DNA of 64,000 bases from CAYMAZ01 sp964428185. Its GTDB lineage: Bacteria > Bacteroidota > Bacteroidia > Bacteroidales > DTU049. The notes under the pieces were generated by a model. The model was not told the origin of the DNA. It was given only the letters and a program-made list of their open reading frames with translations, and did no database searches. The position numbers and the translations under genes were made by a program. The DNA is taken from the NCBI GenBank assembly GCA_964428185.1, contig CAYRXH010000003.1, forward strand, positions 15,128 through 79,127, read 5' to 3'. Positions 16,956 through 23,175 of the stretch are shown piece after piece; within the stretch, counting starts at the first letter, position 1, and every line of letters begins with the position of its first letter.

Positions 16956-18152
16956 TTAGAATTCTGTCAGTTCTCCTTTAATCGCTGCCCATGACCATCC
17001 TGTGAACTGACTTGCATCTGCGCCGACAGTGTTTGCTCCTGCAGCAATTGCTGTGACAAATGCATCTGACCCTCCTTTGAAAAAGTCAGAAATTGACGTT
17101 CCTTCTGGCAATGTCGCCTGAAGAGCACTAATAACAGTAGTATAATCTGTTGGCAATTCGTCAAAATCCTGCCCCAGTGTCAGTTCAAAAAAATAAATAT
17201 TGTTCATGTCCACATTTGTATTCGGATCGTTATCAACCAGTCCATCAACATCAACAGCCTTTACAGTTCCATTTTTAATCAAATAGTTGGCTGTAACTGC
17301 AGCTCCTTCGGGGCCATCAAGTTCAAAGCACTCATCACCAGAATTAATCACTATAACATTATCAATTGTACCTGTCCATCCTTGATCTGCATCAACTGCA
17401 TCATCACCGGCATTCCATACCAATGCGTTTTTGACATTTACTGTGCCACCAAACCATTCTATTCCGTCATCCTGATTGGCAATAATTTCTATGTTTTCTA
17501 TGACTGTACCTGAGCCAACTCCACCAAGTGTAAGACCGTTGATTTCGTTGCCCTCGCCAATGTTGGCTCCACCGTGGCGGATTGATACATATTTAATAAC
17601 ACCTGAATTGTCATCAGCTTTTGTCCCACCATACAAACCATTGGGATCTGAAGCAGGAATACCTTCAATCTGAACAGATGCTGCTGAAGCAGAAATGGGT
17701 GCATTGCCAAGAATAATCAAACCACCCCACAATCCGTTGATTTCTGGATCAAGATTGGGACTTGCAATCTGTCCAGGTACAATTTCATCAGCAACAGATG
17801 TAAAAATAATCGGAGATGTGGCTGTTCCTTCTGCCATCAGTTTGCCGCCTCTTGCAATAAGTAATGCTGTCGCATTGGTTCCTGTTCCTGCCTGACCTTT
17901 AATTATAACACCAGGCTGAATTGTTAATGTTACTCCTGATACAACTGTGATACGACCTGCAAGAATGTAAGTTTTTCCCGTTTCCCAGGTTGTGTTGCTG
18001 GTAATGTTGCTGCTAACAATAATTTCATTGCTTATTGGATCCGGTTCCGGTTCCGGATCATCTTCCTTTTTACAGGATGCAAATACAAGCCCAAAAGATA
18101 AAATAAGAATACTTGAGCTGTAAATTTTTGATTTAAAAGTTGTTTTTTTCAT
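16956..18152 (-). CDS. surface lipoprotein with parallel beta-helix repeats
   Basis: 398 residues. A lipoprotein signal ends in VFASC (Cys26), followed by an acidic/Pro stretch (KKEDDPEPEPDP) typical of surface-exposed Bacteroidota lipoproteins. The body is a right-handed beta-helix type sequence with repeated G/N/D turns (LTIQPGVIIKG, GLWGGLIILGNAPIS, VIENIEIIANQDDGIEWFGG, NALVWNAGDDAVDAD). Relatives are often mislabelled as transporters. Its position immediately upstream of the TonB receptor gene suggests it captures the receptor's ligand at the surface, as SusD does in other pairs; this is inferred. A TAATTTTG box precedes it. Confidence 0.75.
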   Translation of the reverse strand: MKKTTFKSKIYSSSILILSFGLVFASCKKEDDPEPEPDPISNEIIVSSNITSNTTWETGKTYILAGRITVVSGVTLTIQPGVIIKGQAGTGTNATALLIARGGKLMAEGTATSPIIFTSVADEIVPGQIASPNLDPEINGLWGGLIILGNAPISASAASVQIEGIPASDPNGLYGGTKADDNSGVIKYVSIRHGGANIGEGNEINGLTLGGVGSGTVIENIEIIANQDDGIEWFGGTVNVKNALVWNAGDDAVDADQGWTGTIDNVIVINSGDECFELDGPEGAAVTANYLIKNGTVKAVDVDGLVDNDPNTNVDMNNIYFFELTLGQDFDELPTDYTTVISALQATLPEGTSISDFFKGGSDAFVTAIAAGANTVGADASQFTGWSWAAIKGELTEF

Positions 18153-18177
18153 AATTTACTGTTTTGGTTTTACAATG

Positions 18178-18185
18178 CAAAATTA
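18178..18185 (-). promoter_or_regulatory. -7 box (TAATTTTG) for the lipoprotein/TonB pair
   Basis: Exact TAnnTTTG match on the minus strand, 25 bases upstream of the lipoprotein ATG. Confidence 0.5.
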
Positions 18186-18290
18186 TTTCTGCACATTTTC
18201 TTAGAAGTTAACATTATGTTATGAAATTTTTAAGAAAGATCAGCCCAATAATAAGCCAATATTAAGAATAATGAACTGTGAAAGCCCAAA

Positions 18291-18581
18291 TCAGGTATTC
18301 CTGTCATTTGCGGGCATAATCCTGCCTGTAAGACAACTTTTTTTACTCTTCAGTTTGGTAATAAAAGCATTCTCAGAATTCTCTTCAGGATATCCCAAAG
18401 AAAAGAGTTTGGTTGAAAATACCTGTCTCTCAACCGATCCATCGTGAATGATGCTAAAAATATCAGTTTCAAGATCGACAGACACTGAATCAACCCCTTC
18501 AATGGCAGATAGATTTCTGATAATGGTATTCACACATCCCTTGCAGCTCAGATTTAGGATTTTTATTTCTGTTGTTTTCAT
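18291..18581 (-). CDS. heavy-metal-associated (HMA) domain protein
   Basis: 96 residues. The HMA fold occupies residues 1-70, with the metal-binding pair in LSCKGC (Cys13, Cys16) and the usual VDSVSVDLE strand. Such proteins bind Cu(I) or similar ions and act as chaperones. The C-terminal 25 residues (KLKSKKSCLTGRIM) are a basic extension not belonging to the fold. No copper ATPase is next to it. It is divergent from a small Cys/His-rich membrane protein gene, and the two promoters lie within 30 bases. Confidence 0.85.
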   Translation of the reverse strand: MKTTEIKILNLSCKGCVNTIIRNLSAIEGVDSVSVDLETDIFSIIHDGSVERQVFSTKLFSLGYPEENSENAFITKLKSKKSCLTGRIMPANDRNT

Positions 18582-18607
18582 GATTTTTTATTTAGAATAA
18601 GAACAAA

Positions 18608-18615
18608 CAAAGATA
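18608..18615 (-). promoter_or_regulatory. -7 box (TATCTTTG) for the HMA gene
   Basis: Exact TAnnTTTG on the minus strand, 26 bases upstream of the ATG at 18581. Confidence 0.5.
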
Positions 18616-18630
18616 ATAATATTTTTTTAT

Positions 18631-18638
18631 TATTTTTG
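18631..18638 (+). promoter_or_regulatory. -7 box (TATTTTTG) for the small Cys-rich protein gene
   Basis: Exact TAnnTTTG, 15 bases upstream of the ATG at 18654, divergent from the HMA promoter. Confidence 0.5.
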
Positions 18639-18653
18639 CAAAAATGATTTGAC

Positions 18654-18842
18654 ATGTGGAAGGTTTTTCTGGCTAGTGTTATTTTTATCGGAGTGGCAAT
18701 TGCGGCAATAGCAGTCAAGATGTTTGTGCTGAAAGGAGGAAAGTTTGAAAAAAACTGCAGTTGCGGAAGGAACGAAGAAGGCAGTGGTTGCACCACCCAT
18801 TGTGAAGATCATGACAGAATTCATGGTCACGAAAAGGAATAA
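18654..18842 (+). CDS. small single-span membrane protein with Cys/His-rich tail
   Basis: 62 residues: a membrane helix at about 4-26, then a basic stretch (LKGGKFEKN) and a soluble tail with Cys35, Cys37, Cys46 and Cys50 and several His (THC, HD, HGHEKE). The layout recalls the small Na+-NQR maturation factor NqrM (one helix plus a Cys cluster thought to deliver iron), and similar short membrane-or-secreted proteins are common in Bacteroidota. No nqr genes are visible, so function is open; metal binding is the safest guess. Divergent from the HMA gene. Confidence 0.65.
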   Translation: MWKVFLASVIFIGVAIAAIAVKMFVLKGGKFEKNCSCGRNEEGSGCTTHCEDHDRIHGHEKE

Positions 18843-18880
18843 TATCCAATAGCATCAGGAGAAGTTTTTTGTTTTTTTAC

Positions 18881-18888
18881 TACTTTTG
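18881..18888 (+). promoter_or_regulatory. -7 box (TACTTTTG) for the queD-like/folE operon
   Basis: Exact TAnnTTTG match. The ATG at 18901 lies 12 bases downstream; the in-frame TTG at 18886 is inside the box and is rejected as a start. Confidence 0.5.
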
Positions 18889-18900
18889 AAAAAAAACAGC

Positions 18901-19314
18901 ATGATTTTCATTACCCGACGAGAGCAGTTTAATGCAGCTCACCGCTTGTTCAGGCTTAATTTTACTGATGAGGAAAACCTGCAGGTATTTGGTAAATGTT
19001 CAAATCCCAACTGGCACGGCCATAATTATACTCTTTTTGTAACTTTGAAGGGGGAGGTCAATCCTGAGACCGGATTTCTGATGAATCTGAAGGAGTTGAG
19101 TTCAATCATCAGGACACATATTATTGAGCCTCTTGATCACAAGAACATGAATGTAGAAGTGCCGTTTATGGAAGGAGTGATGCCCTCAACCGAAAATCTT
19201 GCCATTGCTGTCTGGAAAGAACTTGAAAAGCATCTTGTTGGCCAAGGGGCAGTGTTGCATTGTGTCAGAATTGAAGAAACAGAAAATAACTTTGTAGAAT
19301 ATTACGGACAATAA
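18901..19314 (+). CDS. queD: 6-pyruvoyl-tetrahydropterin / 6-carboxytetrahydropterin synthase family protein
   Basis: 137 residues. Zn-binding His residues appear in FNAAHRL and WHGHNY, the catalytic Cys in GKCSNPNWHGHNY, and the C-terminal Glu in RIEETENN. The family turns dihydroneopterin triphosphate into 6-carboxytetrahydropterin (queuosine pathway) or 6-pyruvoyl-tetrahydropterin. It is followed 11 bases later by folE, which makes the substrate, so the pair forms a pterin module. The symbol queD is the most likely assignment, but PTPS activity cannot be excluded from sequence. Confidence 0.85.
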   Translation: MIFITRREQFNAAHRLFRLNFTDEENLQVFGKCSNPNWHGHNYTLFVTLKGEVNPETGFLMNLKELSSIIRTHIIEPLDHKNMNVEVPFMEGVMPSTENLAIAVWKELEKHLVGQGAVLHCVRIEETENNFVEYYGQ

Positions 19315-19325
19315 ACTCATAAGCT

Positions 19326-19961
19326 ATGATGAAAAACCAGAATCTTATCGATCATTCGGTTGATGGATACACCAAAATTGACAATTATGACGATGCCGCA
19401 ATAGAGCAAATGAAAGTTCATTATGAGCAGATATTGAAATTTATTGGTGAAGACCCTCAGCGAGAAGGATTGCTGAAAACTCCTGAGCGTGTTGCCAAAG
19501 CCCTGCAGTTTCTGACTCACGGGTATAACGCAGATCCTGAACAAATTCTCAGGTCTGCAATGTTTGCTGAAGAATATCGCGAAATGGTTATTGTGAAAGA
19601 CATAGAGCTGTATTCAATGTGTGAACATCATATGCTGCCATTTTTTGGCAAGGCTCATGTGGCCTATATTCCAAATGGTTATATTGTTGGTCTCAGTAAA
19701 ATTCCACGTGTGGTTGATGCCTATGCACGCAGGCTTCAGGTACAAGAACGATTGACTTCGCAGATAAAGGACTGTATTCAAAACACGATTAAACCTTTGG
19801 GAGTAGCGGTTGTAATTGAAGCTCATCATTTGTGTATGATGATGAGAGGTATTCAGAAGCAAAATTCTGTTACTACAACATCCGATTTTACGGGTGCTTT
19901 CAGAAAAGAAGAGACACGTGCCGAATTTCTCCAGCTTATTGGAAACTCTCGTCTTCACTGA
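19326..19961 (+). CDS. folE: GTP cyclohydrolase I
   Basis: 211 residues. Converts GTP to 7,8-dihydroneopterin triphosphate, the entry to folate, queuosine and tetrahydropterin synthesis. Zn ligands are in SMCEHHMLPF (Cys, His) and HHLCMMMRG (Cys); GEDPQREGLLKTPERV and SKIPRVVDAYARRLQVQERL are the family signatures. Length is normal. The start may be the first or second of two consecutive ATGs (19326 or 19329). Co-transcribed with the queD-like gene and closed by a hairpin terminator. Confidence 0.95.
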   Translation: MMKNQNLIDHSVDGYTKIDNYDDAAIEQMKVHYEQILKFIGEDPQREGLLKTPERVAKALQFLTHGYNADPEQILRSAMFAEEYREMVIVKDIELYSMCEHHMLPFFGKAHVAYIPNGYIVGLSKIPRVVDAYARRLQVQERLTSQIKDCIQNTIKPLGVAVVIEAHHLCMMMRGIQKQNSVTTTSDFTGAFRKEETRAEFLQLIGNSRLH

Positions 19962-19990
19962 TACCGTTCTGAAATGCCTATTGCTTGTTG

Positions 19991-20013
19991 AAGGCGTTAT
20001 TTGACGCTTTTTT
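19991..20013 (+). terminator. terminator after folE
   Basis: AAGGCGT pairs with ACGCTTT around TATTTG, followed by a T run (one G-T pair). Confidence 0.65.
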
Positions 20014-20094
20014 CTGTGTGTCTGCCAATTTTAGTGCATTCTGCCAGTTGTGGCATCCTTATTTTTGCGTCATCAAACGTAAAACAAAATCATC

Positions 20095-20616
20095 ATGAAT
20101 CATTTTCATAAACATCACGACAAAAAACAGCAAACTCAAGAGTGTGGTTTTAAGACTTCTCGTCATCACTGGCGGTGTACTGCTTATCTATAACAACATG
20201 GGCATGCTTGATTACGCAACAAAAAAATTGTCTTTTCATGACAGCTGCTGCTGACTGCCTTTGGATTTGTCAATCTGTTCGGAAAAATCAGCAGATTATT
20301 CGGGCTGATTCTCCTATCAGTGGGTGGCTTTTTTATTCTCCCTGAATTTTTTATTTAGCCGAACAATTTTACTCACACTTTCTGGCCTCTGCTGATTGTA
20401 ATTGCCGGACTGATGATTGTTTTTTTCAGTGTAACAATAGCCCGCAAGATCAGACATATCCAGCAAAGCAATTCCAATGAGGTAATTGATGAGGTACTTG
20501 TTTTCAGTGGAACCGAGCAAATTGTATCAACTGAATCAAACAGAGGTGGAAATACATTTAATGGTGTAACTATTATTCCGAAAAAATCCTATCTTACAGA
20601 ATTATTTTATTGCTGA
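20095..20616 (+). pseudogene. decayed LiaF-like (DUF5668-type) membrane protein gene
   Basis: Pieces of a LiaF-type cell-envelope stress membrane protein are spread over several frames. The start is MNHFHKHHDKK, then in another frame VVLRLLVITGGVLLIYNNMG (first helix), later LFGLILLSVGGFFILPEFF, then WPLLIVIAGLMIVFF, and finally VIDEVLVFSGTEQIVSTES with FRGG-like SNRGGNTFNG. At least two frameshifts and several stops interrupt it, so no functional product is possible. A TATTTTTG box remains at 20060-20067. It heads a three-gene operon that is dead throughout. Confidence 0.75.
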
Positions 20617-21266
20617 TGTTTTATATCTGCTCTGTTGTAATTTATTATGCGATCAGCTTTTACCAGTCACTTCAGGAAAAACTGGTACGTGAAATGGAAC
20701 TGAAGTCTTTGGTTCGTGAAGATCATCTCAATGAACTGAGATCCCAGCTGCACCCGCACTTTTTATTTAACCGCCTGAACTCCATGAATTCGCTGACAAT
20801 ATCAAATTCTTCAGCAGCAGGAGAGATGATCATCAAACTCTCTGAATTTCTTAGATATTCGCTGAGCAGGAAAGGACGCAGCATGACAACACTTGACAAG
20901 AAACTGTATCATATCAGGTTGTATCTTGATACTGAAAAGCTTTGTTTTGGCAACAGACTTGATTTTGTTTGTGATACAAATGAAGCAGCCGATTTATGAC
21001 CATTGCCACTGATGCTGCTGCAACCTCTTATAGAAAATGCTGTGAAACACGGTGTATATAATACCGGCGAAACAGTTATAATTCAATTAAAAGCCTCAGT
21101 AATAGATGAAATTCTCTGTGTCGAAATTGAGAACAACTTTGATCTCGATGCCATACCTGAAAAGGGGACAGGAACTGGCTTGAGCAATGTCCAGGAGCGT
21201 CTGAAACTTGTGTATGGCAGAAATAAGATTTTTGAGTTCAGAAACGAACAATACAAAGAATCATAA
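20610..21266 (+). pseudogene. decayed LytS-type sensor histidine kinase gene
   Basis: Contains the LytS-type H-box region RSQLHPHFLFNRLNSM and the ATPase block LQPLIENAVKHG ... GTGTGLSNVQERL. An in-frame TGA at 20997-20999 splits it, with the same frame continuing directly. The multi-span N-terminus is missing: only about one helix precedes the kinase core. The C-terminus also ends early after FEFRNEQYKES. The preceding membrane-protein remnant runs straight into it. Confidence 0.8.
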
Positions 21267-22037
21267 ATAAAAACAAAGCCATCATTATTGAAGATGAAAT
21301 GCCGATAGCCGAGCTGAATATTGCCTATTTGAAAGACCATCCGAATGTGGAAATTATCGCTATTTGAAATGATAGATTCAGCGTACTAAAAGCAATTCAG
21401 GAACATAAACCTGATCTTATTTTTCTTGATGTTCGAATGCCCAAACCGACAGGTTTTGAGTTGCTTGAAATGCTTGAAAGTCCGCCCATCGTGATCTTCA
21501 CAACTGCCTTTGATGAATAAGCCATACGGACTTTTGAAATGAACGCAGTGGACTATCTGATAAAACCTTATTCTCGCCAACGTTTTGCTTTAGCACTGAA
21601 AAAAGCATCCGAAAAAACAATTACCCTCCGAAAAGGTGAACATACCACTACACACAATCATACTGCTGACTTTCTGCAGCCCGAACAAACCATTGAAAGA
21701 ATTGTTGTCAAAAAAAAACAACCGCATTGTGGTTGTTCGTGTTTCTTCAATAATCCATATCGGAGCCTGGGATGATTATGTTTTTACCTATGCAGATGGA
21801 AAACAACACATCAAACAGAAAACCATGACATATTATGAAGAACATCTGAATCCGTGCAAGTTTATCAGAAAACAATGCTCATGGGTTGTTAATGTTGATT
21901 GTATTGAACAACTCAGTCTGTACGAAAAGGAAACGTATATGGTCAGGCTGAAATCAGGAGAAGAACTTCGTGTCAGCAGAGCCGGGTATAAAAGACCGAA
22001 ACCTTTTTTTAAACCAGAACTACTTAACTGTATCTGA
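21267..22037 (+). pseudogene. decayed LytTR response regulator gene
   Basis: A receiver domain (AIIIEDEMPIAEL, PDLIFLDVRMPKPTGFELL, FTTAFDE, DYLIKPYS) is followed by a LytTR DNA-binding domain (VSSIIHIGAWDDYVFTY ... FIRKQCSWVVNVDCIEQL ... LKSGEELRVSR). Two in-frame stops (TGA after EIIAI, TAA after TAFDE) and a frameshift in the A-rich run near 21710 break it. Together with the two upstream remnants it is a complete dead envelope-sensing operon. Its 3' end overlaps the neighbouring lipoprotein gene on the other strand. Confidence 0.8.
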
Positions 22038-22223
22038 AGGAATTTCTGCCAAAGTGTCTGAAGTTGATTCCGTAATAAATGCATCTGCATCTTCAATGGC
22101 ACTAAGACGTTCTTCTTCGGCTTTAATGGAATCTTGAATTCTTTGTTTTTCAATATCTTCGGCTGATGGCCCACAGGATGAAAGTACGATACCTAAAACA
22201 AGAGATGCAAATAGAAATTTCAT
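22020..22223 (-). CDS. small lipoprotein
   Basis: 67 residues. Lipoprotein signal ending in VLSSC (Cys17), then a charged helical region (AEDIEKQRIQDSIKAEEERL) and an acidic Thr/Ser tail (ESTSDTLAEIPSDTVK). Family unknown. The frame is clean and has its own TATTTTTG box at 22250-22257, so it is probably alive even though its 3' end overlaps the dead response-regulator gene by 18 bases. Confidence 0.7.
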   Translation of the reverse strand: MKFLFASLVLGIVLSSCGPSAEDIEKQRIQDSIKAEEERLSAIEDADAFITESTSDTLAEIPSDTVK

Positions 22224-22249
22224 AGCAGTGTTTTTTTTATTGTAGAACG

Positions 22250-22257
22250 CAAAAATA
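22250..22257 (-). promoter_or_regulatory. -7 box (TATTTTTG) for the small lipoprotein
   Basis: Exact TAnnTTTG match on the minus strand, 26 bases before the ATG at 22223. Confidence 0.5.
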
Positions 22258-22363
22258 AAAATATTTTATCACTACTGTACGACTAAAAAATATAAAGAAG
22301 GGGGGCATACTTCCTTGAAGTTTCACCCCATGTTGTAAATTTGCTTTGAAAAAAATCAACAAC

Positions 22364-22733
22364 ATGAACAAAAACACGGAAATAAAATTAGTCGGACAGC
22401 CGAACTTTCGGATTGACCTTTAAAGAAGTGTTATTGATTGATTCCACCACCATTCGTATATTCAGCGATATGTTAAAAGGCGTGGGACACAATGCGAAAA
22501 ATGACGGCAAAAACAAAGGCGGCTTAAAAGTTAACATGCTCATAGCGCAACTACTGCTGAGTATGATTCAAAAAAACTGCGCAAGCGAAAAAGGCATTTT
22601 CAGTGGTGGCGGCATTGGTGAGAATACATTTAATCAGCTTGCTAGATGTATTTGAATTGCTCAGAAGCACAAGCAGGATTTATGTGAAAAACTATAAGCC
22701 TCCACCAAATCAGTTACAGATGTCATTGAGTTT
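22364..22733 (+). pseudogene. IS4-family transposase remnant
   Basis: Begins MNKNTEIKLVGQPNF, like the N-terminal SGQPxF segment of Bacteroidota IS4-family (DUF4372-type) transposases, stops after a few codons, and then jumps to the DDE-core segment LLIDSTTIRIFSDMLKGVGHNAKNDGKNKGGLKV. After that come stops and a scrambled tail. Most of the middle of the gene is deleted. A TAAATTTG box survives at 22336-22343. No terminal inverted repeats could be identified. It lies just outside the BREX operon and suggests past transposition at this site. Confidence 0.7.
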
Positions 22734-22879
22734 TTAGGGGGGGGTCACTTTTTGAATTGAAATATTCGTGCTTGACTACTAATAACTTACAGGCAAAATA
22801 GTCAAAAATTAATTTTAGTTGGATAGTAGTGAAAAAATATATTTGTATTTTTGACATTTTTATAGATCTTTGAAATAGG

Positions 22880-23033
22880 TGTGCGCTGCTCATGCAGGAC
22901 ACACATAGGCGGTCATAAAACATAGCGGTTTCAGTGGGTTTGGAAACTATCGTCCCGCATCAAGGTTTGTCACGCGAGATACAGACGCAGCTTCGCAATC
23001 CGCTATATTTCATACCGCCAACCGTTATGCACA
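22880..23033. repeat. imperfect long dyad element upstream of the BREX operon
   Basis: Nested inverted arms: GGCGGT (22908-22913) with ACCGCC (23014-23019), ATAGCGG (22922-22928) with CCGCTAT (23000-23006), and outer TGTGC (22880-22884) with GCACA (23029-23033), enclosing about 70 bases. It is GC-richer than the AT-rich surroundings and ends in GTTATGC. It could be a non-autonomous mobile element, an attC-like recombination site or a structured RNA. There is no integrase nearby and the attC consensus fits only loosely. Confidence 0.5.
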
Positions 23034-23147
23034 AGCGAAAAAAATACAATGATACAGCAAATTGACAATCAAAATTAAATATTAAACTTGGAATGAAAAA
23101 CCAAACTGACAGACAAAAGACCCGACACTCATTGCCTACACTTTTAG

Positions 23148-23155
23148 TATCTTTG
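23148..23155 (+). promoter_or_regulatory. -7 box (TATCTTTG) for the BREX operon
   Basis: Exact TAnnTTTG match 20 bases before the brxP ATG; no -33 TTTG at ideal spacing. The only promoter-like signal seen in the operon, whose four genes are separated by at most eight bases or overlap. Confidence 0.5.
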
Positions 23156-23175
23156 ACCATTTTAATTTAACTTAT

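Noticed and set aside
20997..21525. In-frame stops in the LytS and LytTR genes as possible recoding or selenocysteine sites
   Set aside because: Both TGA and TAA occur, frameshifts are also present, and other genes in the window use TGA and TAA as normal stops; decay explains it better.
22880..23033. Integron attC site
   Set aside because: Core GTTATGC only partly fits the consensus, the matching inverse core is missing and no integron integrase is seen; kept as an unnamed dyad.
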